Virus record (IMG/VR): IMGVR_UViG_3300017956_000025
Span: 1 to 46,033 of that record
Length of the DNA: 46,033 bases
Reading direction: 5' to 3' (one strand)
Source of the DNA: a virus
Positions 18,268-28,385 of the stretch are shown one piece after another. Made by a program: the position numbers and the translations under genes. The first letter of the stretch is position 1. Every line of letters starts with the position of its first letter. A model generated the notes under the pieces. It ran no database searches and was not told where the DNA came from. It saw only the letters and a list, made by a program, of their open reading frames with translations.

Positions 18268-20313
18268 TTATTCTTGGTATACAAATAGTCCAGTAATTTT
18301 ATCTTCAGATAATATAGATCTAAAAAGCTCATAAGCATCAAATACGGCTTCAGATAATTCATTAACAGCTGATCCGATATCATCTCTGTCGAAATTATCA
18401 AAGAATCTATCTGGAAACTCATCTTTTAGATAATTAAACTGCCTGTTATTTAGAAGGCTTAGAAGCACTCTTTCGTCCACAGAAAACATTGCTATAATGT
18501 AAGCCATGGCATCAACAACTCCTACCCCTCTTGTTCTTCCCATTGTTTTGTCAATATTTGAGCGGTCAGAGTCACCTGGGCCGCGATTTTCCTCAAGATC
18601 TCTAGATTTAATTTTTTCAATTTGTTTATCAGTCCACTTTGATGGGTAGGTTACTGCCGCAGTTACAATATTCATAAAGTAAGCATCAATAACCCCAGAA
18701 TTTCTCGCAACATTTTCCTGAAAATCTATTCCCTTGTTCAATCTATCATCGCCCAGAAGAAGCAGCATAGAGTCATCTATTACCTTAATGCTATTTAGCT
18801 TCTTTATCTCAGGGCTTTCTTTTTCACCTTTAACGTCAGCCGCTATACCATCCCCTTCTTCGTCCCCCTCTACGGACGGAACTAGGCTGGTATTTGTCTG
18901 TTGAACTAGCATTTGCTTTATTTTATCTTTTGTAAATGCCGCTATTCCTGAAAAAGAATTAAAAAGTCTGGCTATCAAATAAGCCTCTAGTACTCCGTAA
19001 TTTTCAGCAATATCATTATACCTTACGCCATTAGGGTTATCGTTTCCAAATGAAATACCGGGTCTAGAGAAGTCATTTAGCCTTAACTTGGTTGTTCCTG
19101 TTACAATATCTAGTCTTATTCTAATTATGGCCTCAAGAAGGCTTGAGCGCATAGTTCTGTTATTTATTTTCCGCATTGTCTCTGGAAGAAATGGTTCTGC
19201 GACTATTTTGGACGGCTCATTTATACACTGGCCAATTCTGCCATCTTGGACCGCTGGAAACAAAAGGTTGCAATATCTCCAAAAGTTTGGCTTTTGATCT
19301 AGCCCCCCAATATTATCAACTTCCAATTCAAGTATATATGTGGCAAAAAGGCTGTCAACCAGAGCTTCATCAACTGGAGGGCTAAAGGTTGGATTAATTA
19401 GAGTCACAATGTTGCCAATTATTGTTTTAGAGTTATTTTGAAAATTTGGATCTTCATCTCCATCATTTTCTTTTTTATATCGATTTGTAAAATTTGTAAT
19501 GCTCGAAAAATTAGAATCGTAAATAACTGGATTGCTTAGCGCTGACTTTGGTACAGCAGATCTGGTAACAGCTGCCAAAAACTCTCCATTCGCCAAGGCA
19601 TAGGCCTCTTCGCCATTTGTCGTTCCAAGATCATAAAGCCTTTTTAGTATCCCCAAAACATCGATAAGAAGGCTGCTTGCGACCTCCTCCTCTCCAGCTT
19701 TTTCATCCGCCTTATCGTACCCACGCTCGATCAAGATTTGAATAGGGTCTGGATTTTGAATTAAGTTATAAACTTCAATATTTACAGATGTCTCTCTATC
19801 TTTCACTAGAGTTTGTCTTGCATTTAATCTAGTAAAAGTATAATCATCTTTATTTAACTCTTCCCTTTCTCCAGATATATCAACACAAATTAAGGCTTTC
19901 TCATCGTCAATATCAGCAGTAGACGGAAGGCCTAACATTCTAAAAAAAGCATTTTCATAAGATTCTTTTATAGACTCTTGGCTGGCCAATTCCTCGACTG
20001 ATTCTACCGCCCCACTAAATGGATCAACGGTATCAACCACCAGGTCATAGGGGAGATAGGAGGAGCGAATGGACTCAAGCATTTGAAACAAATCATTAAA
20101 TGGATTTCCTGATATTTCCTCAAATATTTTTTTATACTGCTCTATGCTTTCTTCGGACCCAGGCGTAGTGATTCCCTGCACAATATTCTGCTCTTGGCCC
20201 GCATCTTGGTCGATCTTAAGTACATTAAGAGCCCTATCTAAGGCCTTACCCAAGAAGTTAGTGCCATCCTGATCTATTGCGGCTAACCGCTCAATAAGCT
20301 CTTCATTTGCCAT
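18268..20313 (-). CDS. unknown 681-residue structural protein, probably baseplate-associated
   Basis: Not recognised. The protein is mostly helical and acidic, with no signal peptide. Hydrophobic helices such as EAYLIARLFNSFSGIAAF and VGVVDAMAYIIAMFSVDERV look like packed helices, not membrane spans. A low-complexity linker (VEGDEEGDGIAADVKGEKE) lies near residue 480. It shares the MAN- start and strong Shine-Dalgarno (TTGGAG, within the last codons of the upstream gene) with its neighbours. It lies between the 2669-residue giant and gp25. In Mu and P2 nothing of this kind separates spike and gp25, so it is an added component of this tail type. A wedge, hub-adaptor or assembly role is possible; position is the only evidence. 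Confidence 0.6.
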   Translation of the reverse strand: MANEELIERLAAIDQDGTNFLGKALDRALNVLKIDQDAGQEQNIVQGITTPGSEESIEQYKKIFEEISGNPFNDLFQMLESIRSSYLPYDLVVDTVDPFSGAVESVEELASQESIKESYENAFFRMLGLPSTADIDDEKALICVDISGEREELNKDDYTFTRLNARQTLVKDRETSVNIEVYNLIQNPDPIQILIERGYDKADEKAGEEEVASSLLIDVLGILKRLYDLGTTNGEEAYALANGEFLAAVTRSAVPKSALSNPVIYDSNFSSITNFTNRYKKENDGDEDPNFQNNSKTIIGNIVTLINPTFSPPVDEALVDSLFATYILELEVDNIGGLDQKPNFWRYCNLLFPAVQDGRIGQCINEPSKIVAEPFLPETMRKINNRTMRSSLLEAIIRIRLDIVTGTTKLRLNDFSRPGISFGNDNPNGVRYNDIAENYGVLEAYLIARLFNSFSGIAAFTKDKIKQMLVQQTNTSLVPSVEGDEEGDGIAADVKGEKESPEIKKLNSIKVIDDSMLLLLGDDRLNKGIDFQENVARNSGVIDAYFMNIVTAAVTYPSKWTDKQIEKIKSRDLEENRGPGDSDRSNIDKTMGRTRGVGVVDAMAYIIAMFSVDERVLLSLLNNRQFNYLKDEFPDRFFDNFDRDDIGSAVNELSEAVFDAYELFRSILSEDKITGLFVYQE

Positions 20314-20316
20314 CTG

Positions 20317-23300
20317 CTAGTTCTCCAAATTAGTGCCAAATACCTGTGGCCTTGGTGTCGCAAGCCTGCCAGAGTCATCTTCTATATCCGCAACTTCTGG
20401 TGCAGCCGTAAACAATATAGTTAAAACTCTATCAACCTTTGTTAGCGCTCCAGGAGCAAAAGCCTCTTCATCTGCGCCAGGATCAACCCCGTCATCATCA
20501 ACGCAGTCAACTTCAGCAGATGACCCTGATGCAGCGCTAATAGACCTATCAGTAACCGCTTGAACCGTAACTGAACAAATAGTTGCTTTTATTTTTACTG
20601 CTCCTATAGAGTTTGAGGAAATTGCCGCAGTATATTCTGTTTCGTCCTTAACTATTAGCCCAGAACCCTCTTCTGGTTCAACCAGCTCTGCACCACCGGT
20701 TTCATCCTCAAGTATCTCTATTAGGATTGAATCGGTTAACTTTAAGGTTGCAGGAAGGGGCTCATCATAACAATCTCTAGGGATTATTTTTATAAGAGCC
20801 TTGTCACCAACAGTTACTGCTGCTAAATCCCCTATTCCCGAAGCATATTCCATGGCTCCAGTAATCTGGGGGAAGCCTTGAAGTTCAGAATCAAATTCTA
20901 ATTCATCAACAATATCAAAGTTTGCTAAATTAGCTAAATCTTCTTGCTCTGGGTTTACAAAATCAGTCAATGGTGTTTCGTCCGTATCGGCCAAGAGTTT
21001 AAAAGAACTATTTAGAGGATTGATAACAAACTTGCAAGCTCTATCAACCTTATCCTCAATACACTCTCTTGTATCGTTGTATTTTGTTATTACATCATCT
21101 ACAACAATTAAGTCTGGAACGATTCCCTGATCTAGCTGAGACCTAATCCTCGGCACTACTCCATCCGGAACTCCCGGCGTAGTTTCTTTTGAAGAAAGGA
21201 AGAAGTCAAGGAAGGACTGCACACAGTCCTGAGTCTCTTCAACAAGATCCTCAACGTCTTTCTGTCCATCTTCAGTAAAGACATCCTGATCTAACAAAAA
21301 CTCTGTAGGCTTTGAGCCACATGCAGCGGCTATATCATCGGCAACATGCCTCATATCTATAAAGTGAAGAACCGGAAAATCAAATACCTTTATAGAGTCA
21401 ATTGAATCGCCAAAGTCATTCTTTTCTTTCTTCGAACCATTTGCCCAGTCAAATATTCCGTAATCTGGGAAGGGCGGATCAGAAATATTGTTAGGAGGGC
21501 CAAACAAAACTCCATTGACATCATTGCCGTCATCAAATTCATCTTTTACATATTGAGCGGTGTAACTGCCAAAATCATCATTAAAGTTTTTAGACTTAAA
21601 TTCTTCGTCTCCATTGAAGTAGTTACCGCCCTCTTCCGCTGTCCCTCCCGCAACAAACTCTCCGGATAACCAGTTTGCATTTGCTTGCTCATAAACTAAT
21701 ATTTGTCCCAGTTTAACATCTGCCGTTTCTGATACAGTCTCTGGCCCCGAAGAGCCAGTTAGGGATAGCCCGGTCTCAAGATCTTTTGCCCTATCGCTTT
21801 TAGGCTTTAGGCTTTCAGCATCTCGATAAACCTCTCGATCCTCCCTTGATAACTTTCTTTTTGGAGCAGTGGGATAATTTATCATTTTTGCGCTAATAGA
21901 TGTTATGCACTCCACCCCATCAATAGTCTCAACCTTAATACCGCCCTGACCTCCATCGCCCTCTTCAACAAAGTATACGTTGAACTCATCATCGACCAGG
22001 GCAACCATTGGAACATTTGCAAAGGTCTTGAAAACCTCTGTAGTTACGACTGTCTGCTCTCCGGTCTCTGGATCAACAGCGAATTCGTCAACGTCCACCT
22101 TCGCCGTTAGGGTTTTTGGCTGATAATATCCGCCGCCAGTGTCGTCAAGATAAAAGCCTGTAAAGCTTCCCCCAGAAAAATCTGAAGATCCATCAACAGG
22201 GGATGTGAAGCCGACCTGACCATCATTTACCACAAGAGAGCTTCCGTCCGCTATAACAAAACCCGGAGGAGAGTCCATATTTTGGAAGGTGTCGATATTT
22301 TTCTTTCTAAAAAATGCCGCCAAGAAAAAGTTAAATGCAAGAGGGTTCGTTAAGCCTCTTTCGTTAAACTGAAATTCTACCAGCCTTGGGTCTGGTCCTG
22401 TAAACAGGTTGAATTTTTTAACAGACTTGGTAAATGACATACCAAATGATGCTTGGAATTCGGTTCCATTATCATCAAACCTTAAAGTTGTATAGTCAAT
22501 ATTGTCAAGTCTGCCGTCCTCATCTCCATCGCCAGAGAAGAATCCATTATCTCCAATAACGATTGGTTCTCCAGTTATAGAGTCAGTTAGACCAGTCAAA
22601 TCATTTCCACCGTAGCCAGCATTACTTGGAACAACATCCGCACCAGCATTTTCTCTAGTTTCTTTCAGGACATCATTTGAGCCAAACCTATCTGGGTCCT
22701 CGTCATTGCCTGAGCTTGGCGTATTTCCGTAATTTGTATCTGCAGGATCAAGAGTGGTATAAGTTTGGGCCATTGGCAGAAGCGCATCTGGCTCAATTCG
22801 CCCAAATGGAGCCACCTTGCCCAGGATAATGCCCGCAAGCATTGACGGGTCTATACACGCCGGATCATCTTCATCCGACCCTATCTGACATGGGAAGGCA
22901 AAAACAAGCTCTAGAAGCTCAAGGAACAGCCCGAGAATGGTTATAATTGGCTCAAGAACCTCAAGGTCTGCCTCAAGGCTTATAAGATGCTCGTTAAGAG
23001 TTTCTTCTAAAGCGATTATTGCAGGGTAATTCTTTTCTCTAATTGCAACGTCAAATGCTGAAATTATTTCATTTATAGCATTAACAATGCTTAGCATCTT
23101 TACGATAACACAAAGTAAAAGCTCTAGTATATGAAGCAAAAGATTTATAAGCATAGCAGGAACTGCTAGCTGCGGCAAAAGCAAAATTAAATCATAAAGA
23201 CATAGGAACAGTCTTATTATAGCAAAGGCAAGTCTAATTGGATGAAGGAGAGCACAAATAACATCAATTATGCAAAGAATAACCTTAATCGGAACAAGTA

Positions 23301-26300
23301 GAACTTTAAAGTTTCTTAGCTGAAGCGATAACTCAGCAGTAAGGTGGAATGACATATCGCAAAAGCTTTGTATAAACTCTTTTGCAATATTTGCTTTTTC
23401 AAGCTTTACAGATGTAAATCTTAGATAAGCATCCTCTAGCTTTTCCTTAAGCTCCCCTGGTGGACCCTTCTTTACTCTCGCGCCGCCCTCAAGGTAGTTG
23501 GCATAAACGGAGTTTATATCAATTGCTAGGTCATTATCAACATCTGATAGAAGAAGTCTATTTTCGTTGGAATTTGTTAGGGCTATTTCAAGGCACGGGT
23601 CTAAGCCAGAAAGCAAAAAGTCATTTTTTGATTTTATTTTTACTTCTAAATCTTTAACTATTCCTGTTTCTTTAACTATAGAAAAGTCAGTTCTTACCTT
23701 ATTTATCTCTAGCTTTGTCCCTTTACTAGTTCCTATAGTTCTAAGAATAAGTGTAGCAGGTTCATCATCGATTATTATTGATCTAAACTCACTGGGAAGA
23801 ACTAATTTATCGTCACCCTTCTTTGTAATCGCTAATATTTCTGGAGAATTAAATTTTATTGCCGCAACCTGATCAAATCTGGTTTTGAAGTTCAGCCTAC
23901 TTTCTTCTTCACCTATTATTACAATCTTGCCTGTTTGTATCGCAGCGTCTTTATCTATTGCTATATTGGAAATTCTAATTCCATAAAAATCGCCAGCCCT
24001 ATCTGATACCCCCAGGGCATCTTCAAGATCATCCAGAATCCCTTCTGCTATCATTGATAGTCTAGATAGCTTATCTAAAAGGCTATTTAGTGTAGAAATC
24101 GCGTTGTTTAGGCCGTCTACAGCTTCGTTTGCTGCGCTTAGCGCGCTATCCAAAGCCGCCTGAGCTTTTTCAAGAGCCTGATTAGCTGCAGCGATAGCCT
24201 CCTCTCCAGCATTTGAATCCAAGTCCCTTACCTGCTGCTCTGCTTCCGCCAGCGCCGCATCGGCATCCTCTGCTTTTTGGACGGCGCTATCAGCAGCTGA
24301 GGCATTTTCATCATATGCGTCTATTTGCTCCTGGCCCTGATCAGCCTCCTCGGTAAGCTCTTCAGGAGTCTTTGAGAGACCTTCACCCGCCTCTTCTGCA
24401 GCCTCTCTAACACTATCTACTGCTTCCTGCGCTTGATTTTTAAGCTCCTCTCCTTTTTCTAAAAGGCTATCTTTGGCTTCTTTAAGCTCGTCCAGACCTA
24501 AATCAACACCCAAAGTACCATTTGTACTAATAAGAGTTTTTTCTCCATTTGGATTTTTTGATTCGCCGTTACTTTTTTTGCTAGTATCAGTATCTGTTAA
24601 AAAGAGATCGGCAAATAAATCTGAATCGGGAAAAATCTTTATCGGGTTTCTAAAATAAGCAAAAGATGTCGAAGTTTGATCAAGATCTTTGTCCAGAGGG
24701 CCAGCGGCGGCCGTAGCGGCATCCAGTCGCCCGGGCTCTCCATCTGCCAGCTTTCTGTTTGAATATGGTATTTTGAATAAACCAGTAGTATTTACGCTTG
24801 GGAAAATATTTGCAGATTCTGAATATATAAGCTTTTGGCTACCATCTCTCGCTAAGATATACTTGTTTTTCCCAGATGCAAGTGTGGCAATCTCGTTTTT
24901 TCCACTTCCTGTTATCTTTACTATATCATTACAGTTTAGATCAGGCAGCTCTGCGGCGCAATCAAACTTTATAGTTGATATATTATATACGGTAGAATCA
25001 TAATCAACGTTAAATCTTTTATCTTTCTTTTTTATTGTTATATTTGTCCAACCAACGTCTTTTATGTCTTTTATCTTTTTAAAATTTAAAAGTAAAAGAT
25101 TATCTTTGGCACTCAGCTTCTTTAGACTTCCTGCTCTATATTGCCTTATGCTTTTGCTTCCAATAAATGCTGTATAAGCTCTTTTGTCAACCCTAAAATT
25201 AGACCCGGTAAATACAAGTGCCAAACGATCTAAACCATCTTCGGTAATTATTGGGCCAACATTGTCTTCTGCCTTCAGGTCTTCTTCGGATATACCCTTT
25301 ATCTGTTCAGAATAATCAGCTAGCTTAGCATTTGAAGATGCAAATGACCCAGATCTTCCAGGTATTTTTGCTGCCATGCCAACAATATATGGAGGCTCGA
25401 TAAAAGCTGGCTTGATATTATCTTCGTCTGTTTCGCCTGAATCTGAGCCGACAGGTATTATTGCATACTCATTGCTTTCGCTGTTAAGAAACACAGTATC
25501 TATCGAATCGTCACTGAGCTTCTTATTAGTCAAAATTATATATGCTGGAGACTGATTGTTGATCGCCTCAAACTCATTGAACCTGCTTATATTAAGGTTT
25601 CCAGCGGGACCAGGGAAGCTTAAAACCGCTTTTTTGTCTGAAATTCTTTTGAAATAAGTTGATTCAAACTTATATTCTATATTGGTTGGAACTATACAGT
25701 ATAATTTAAATCCATCTTCTTTTGTTATTATTGCATTTTTAATGAATATTTTTTTGCTTAAATTAAAACCTGAATCTAAATTTTCTTGAAGCCCCAGGCT
25801 TTTTGAAAAACCAATATCTTCTTTTAATATATCTTTATTTTTACCATCAAATACCGTACCGCTTATTGCAAAGTAAGCGTATATCTCTGATCCAGATTTT
25901 AATACTTTTTTGTTGTATTTTAGGGTGATTTTAGCATTAGAGCCGTCTAGGAGAAGGGGTATAGAGTCAATTCTTTTGCCAAACTTTATTGCGCTTAAGC
26001 CATTTGGATCTTGAAATAAAACCTTATCGTCTATTGATTTTTTCGATGGTAATTGCTCTACCGTTATAACATCTGCGCTTGCAATAAAGAACGGAATCCT
26101 ATCGTCGGAATCATTTACCTCAAGATATACGGTACCTATATTTGTTCCAAAAACATCTTCTACATTTTGTCCACCGAAATCTATAATAAACCCAGAAGAA
26201 GTTTTCTTTACATCAATATCGTTAAGCGTTAAAAGTAAGGTTCCATCAGTTTTTGAGTCGTATACCTTTAAAGACTCGAATTCCGGCCTTTTCTCAAGCT

Positions 26301-28326
26301 CTATGGTAAGCTCCGGCATTGGCTTGCCGACCTGTATTATTACTCCGTCTTCCTCGAAGCCACTTGGGACCACAACCGTTAAATTTGCCTCATATTTTTC
26401 AAGTATTATGTTAGGCCCAGAAGCTCTAGAGATTTGCCCAAGATCATCTACTGCATATAGGGCAAATTCAACGCCGCCCTCTTTATTGTTATTAAAATCT
26501 GCAATTGAACTATAGCCCTCTTGCCTACTGCCAAATTCTATTTTCTTTATACCCGCAGAATCTTCATTGCTGATAGCGCTGGACTTAACCCATAACTTTG
26601 GAATTAGTGGCTCGTCCATCCCCAGGTTTGGATCTGCTATATTCGGAGCTATAGACATAAAAAATTCTTTTGATGCATAAATTTTTTCGCTTAAATATTT
26701 CCTGTCATTTCTCCTAAATGACCTGTCGAAAGTTCTTCTTCCAAGATATATGTCCGGCCTATTCGCAAACCCACAATAATCAGATCCATTTAATCCCAAT
26801 TCTTTTTCATTTACAAATAAGGGCACTCCAAGATCCTGGATATATATTTTGTTGCCAGATGGAGACCCTTCCTGCAAAATTTCAATATAATATCCTCTTG
26901 CATCTTTCTCCAAAAACGGGCTTACATTCTGAAATATATCACTATCTGCCAGTTTGCTTATAACGTCTTCAGTTAAGGCTTTTACATCGGTTCCAAACTG
27001 ATAACTATAATTATCATCCAGAAGATCTGTTGTCTGATTTATATTTGTTGTAAGATTAGTTTGATCTAACGCAAATAGTGGCTTTGATGGCTCTGAAATA
27101 GAATTATAATATGGGGCCGATAAGTTTGGCGCAGTGAAAAACTCTACTGCATCATTAACTCTTTTTATATTTTTTACACCAGAGATATTTGCTTTCCCAG
27201 CAGGATTTATTGGAGATAAATAATAGCTAGTATTACCGCCTAGGCCGGCTGCCTCAACCTCAATCTCAACCGACCCCCCAGATTCGGCTGGAAACTCATA
27301 AACATTATCAGCGATTTCGATAGTTGGCGGAGCTTGATAGTTAAATGAAACGGCATCATAAGCTCCTTTTATTAAAAGTTCGAAAGCAAAAGTAACATTT
27401 TCAGACCGCTCTTCTGATAATCCATATGGATTTAGAGAATAACCAGAAGCATCTCTTGTGCTTAAGTCTGGAGTTTTTAAGTATATAGAGGTGTTATATA
27501 TTGTGTAATAACCTATAGTGGGCTGATTATCTTCTCCAAGAACTATATCTTCATCGATTCTTAGTATTGGAAATATATTAAGAATAGCCTTACAGATTGT
27601 ATCGTCGTCAACTGTTTCTTTATTTAGATTATCATATGTTTTCTTAAATGTATCTCCGGCAAGAGTTACATTTTTTTCAAACCTTGTTTGAGGCTCGCCT
27701 TCATCATCTGGATTAATTATAGTTTCGTATATTGCTTTTAATGTATCAAATGGAATAAATTTAAATGAGCCAACCTTAGTTAGACCAGATACTCTTGTTC
27801 CTATTTTCTTTGTTCTTTCTATTTCAGAATTTAAATCACTAAAATCTTCAATTTCAGAAGATATCAAGGAAGATAGCTCAAGGGTTGGAATATTAATTGT
27901 TCTTAATCTTTTTTCAAAAAATCCAGTTTTTTCCAGAAAGTTGTTAATCTTAACATGCAGAGTTGCTAGCTCAGAGGGATTTGCTGGGACGGCATTGCCC
28001 TTATTTGAAAAGCTAGAATTTTCAACAAAAGCCTTCAGGCTATTTATTCCTGAAAGTTTTTGGCCTATTCTGCTAACGATTCTTCCAAAGACACCCTCAT
28101 CCGAAGGAACAATTTTTTTGCCTAACTCTATTTTTACAACAGAGCCGCCTATGAGTGGAACTTTATTTTCTCCATTTTCGGGAAAAAGAACAGTTAATTT
28201 TTGATGAGGGAAGATGCTGCCCTCTTCTTTTTTTTCACCGCAATTAACTTTTGCAGAAGTATACTGCTCTCTTTCGTTAATAGCTCCAACTACTAATTCT
28301 AAGATGGAGGTCGTCTCATCTGCCAT
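20317..28326 (-). CDS. giant 2669-residue virion protein with coiled coil and long hydrophobic segment
   Basis: Not assignable to a named family. Residues 1 to about 1270 look like successive beta-sandwich modules with helical linkers. Residues about 1274-1439 are an Ala/Glu-rich coiled coil (for example AAIAAANQ-like runs such as QALEKAQAALDSALSAANEA). Residues about 1670-1815 are extremely hydrophobic, including VILCIIDVICALLHPIRLAF, AVPAMLINLLLHILELLLCV and TILGLFLELLELVFAF, enough for several membrane-spanning or buried helices. An EF-hand-type loop (D1933-D1935-D1937-G1938-D1944) follows. The C-terminal about 150 residues resemble an invasin/Big_1-type Ig domain (ALIKIIPRDCYDEPLPATLK). 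ATG at 28326 has only a weak upstream AGTAGGT. Position between spike and gp25 suggests a baseplate protein, perhaps acting on the cell envelope. Confidence 0.65.
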   Translation of the reverse strand: MADETTSILELVVGAINEREQYTSAKVNCGEKKEEGSIFPHQKLTVLFPENGENKVPLIGGSVVKIELGKKIVPSDEGVFGRIVSRIGQKLSGINSLKAFVENSSFSNKGNAVPANPSELATLHVKINNFLEKTGFFEKRLRTINIPTLELSSLISSEIEDFSDLNSEIERTKKIGTRVSGLTKVGSFKFIPFDTLKAIYETIINPDDEGEPQTRFEKNVTLAGDTFKKTYDNLNKETVDDDTICKAILNIFPILRIDEDIVLGEDNQPTIGYYTIYNTSIYLKTPDLSTRDASGYSLNPYGLSEERSENVTFAFELLIKGAYDAVSFNYQAPPTIEIADNVYEFPAESGGSVEIEVEAAGLGGNTSYYLSPINPAGKANISGVKNIKRVNDAVEFFTAPNLSAPYYNSISEPSKPLFALDQTNLTTNINQTTDLLDDNYSYQFGTDVKALTEDVISKLADSDIFQNVSPFLEKDARGYYIEILQEGSPSGNKIYIQDLGVPLFVNEKELGLNGSDYCGFANRPDIYLGRRTFDRSFRRNDRKYLSEKIYASKEFFMSIAPNIADPNLGMDEPLIPKLWVKSSAISNEDSAGIKKIEFGSRQEGYSSIADFNNNKEGGVEFALYAVDDLGQISRASGPNIILEKYEANLTVVVPSGFEEDGVIIQVGKPMPELTIELEKRPEFESLKVYDSKTDGTLLLTLNDIDVKKTSSGFIIDFGGQNVEDVFGTNIGTVYLEVNDSDDRIPFFIASADVITVEQLPSKKSIDDKVLFQDPNGLSAIKFGKRIDSIPLLLDGSNAKITLKYNKKVLKSGSEIYAYFAISGTVFDGKNKDILKEDIGFSKSLGLQENLDSGFNLSKKIFIKNAIITKEDGFKLYCIVPTNIEYKFESTYFKRISDKKAVLSFPGPAGNLNISRFNEFEAINNQSPAYIILTNKKLSDDSIDTVFLNSESNEYAIIPVGSDSGETDEDNIKPAFIEPPYIVGMAAKIPGRSGSFASSNAKLADYSEQIKGISEEDLKAEDNVGPIITEDGLDRLALVFTGSNFRVDKRAYTAFIGSKSIRQYRAGSLKKLSAKDNLLLLNFKKIKDIKDVGWTNITIKKKDKRFNVDYDSTVYNISTIKFDCAAELPDLNCNDIVKITGSGKNEIATLASGKNKYILARDGSQKLIYSESANIFPSVNTTGLFKIPYSNRKLADGEPGRLDAATAAAGPLDKDLDQTSTSFAYFRNPIKIFPDSDLFADLFLTDTDTSKKSNGESKNPNGEKTLISTNGTLGVDLGLDELKEAKDSLLEKGEELKNQAQEAVDSVREAAEEAGEGLSKTPEELTEEADQGQEQIDAYDENASAADSAVQKAEDADAALAEAEQQVRDLDSNAGEEAIAAANQALEKAQAALDSALSAANEAVDGLNNAISTLNSLLDKLSRLSMIAEGILDDLEDALGVSDRAGDFYGIRISNIAIDKDAAIQTGKIVIIGEEESRLNFKTRFDQVAAIKFNSPEILAITKKGDDKLVLPSEFRSIIIDDEPATLILRTIGTSKGTKLEINKVRTDFSIVKETGIVKDLEVKIKSKNDFLLSGLDPCLEIALTNSNENRLLLSDVDNDLAIDINSVYANYLEGGARVKKGPPGELKEKLEDAYLRFTSVKLEKANIAKEFIQSFCDMSFHLTAELSLQLRNFKVLLVPIKVILCIIDVICALLHPIRLAFAIIRLFLCLYDLILLLPQLAVPAMLINLLLHILELLLCVIVKMLSIVNAINEIISAFDVAIREKNYPAIIALEETLNEHLISLEADLEVLEPIITILGLFLELLELVFAFPCQIGSDEDDPACIDPSMLAGIILGKVAPFGRIEPDALLPMAQTYTTLDPADTNYGNTPSSGNDEDPDRFGSNDVLKETRENAGADVVPSNAGYGGNDLTGLTDSITGEPIVIGDNGFFSGDGDEDGRLDNIDYTTLRFDDNGTEFQASFGMSFTKSVKKFNLFTGPDPRLVEFQFNERGLTNPLAFNFFLAAFFRKKNIDTFQNMDSPPGFVIADGSSLVVNDGQVGFTSPVDGSSDFSGGSFTGFYLDDTGGGYYQPKTLTAKVDVDEFAVDPETGEQTVVTTEVFKTFANVPMVALVDDEFNVYFVEEGDGGQGGIKVETIDGVECITSISAKMINYPTAPKRKLSREDREVYRDAESLKPKSDRAKDLETGLSLTGSSGPETVSETADVKLGQILVYEQANANWLSGEFVAGGTAEEGGNYFNGDEEFKSKNFNDDFGSYTAQYVKDEFDDGNDVNGVLFGPPNNISDPPFPDYGIFDWANGSKKEKNDFGDSIDSIKVFDFPVLHFIDMRHVADDIAAACGSKPTEFLLDQDVFTEDGQKDVEDLVEETQDCVQSFLDFFLSSKETTPGVPDGVVPRIRSQLDQGIVPDLIVVDDVITKYNDTRECIEDKVDRACKFVINPLNSSFKLLADTDETPLTDFVNPEQEDLANLANFDIVDELEFDSELQGFPQITGAMEYASGIGDLAAVTVGDKALIKIIPRDCYDEPLPATLKLTDSILIEILEDETGGAELVEPEEGSGLIVKDETEYTAAISSNSIGAVKIKATICSVTVQAVTDRSISAASGSSAEVDCVDDDGVDPGADEEAFAPGALTKVDRVLTILFTAAPEVADIEDDSGRLATPRPQVFGTNLEN

Positions 28327-28385
28327 AAAAATTACCTACTTTAACCAATCATAATTATACTTAAAAACATAAAAATAATATATAT
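28327..28385 (-). other. AT-rich spacer
   Basis: Fifty-nine bases between the spike gene and the 2669-residue gene. It contains TATAATTATG and the same 12-base TATTATTTTTAT found in the spacer before the gp25-like gene. There is no terminator hairpin. A promoter is possible but no -35 element is evident. Confidence 0.4.

Noticed and set aside
18236-28380. Shared 12-base TATTATTTTTAT in the spacers at 18236-18247 and 28369-28380 as a regulatory site
   Set aside because: The string is pure A/T in AT-rich spacers, lies at different distances from the next ATG and is absent from other spacers.
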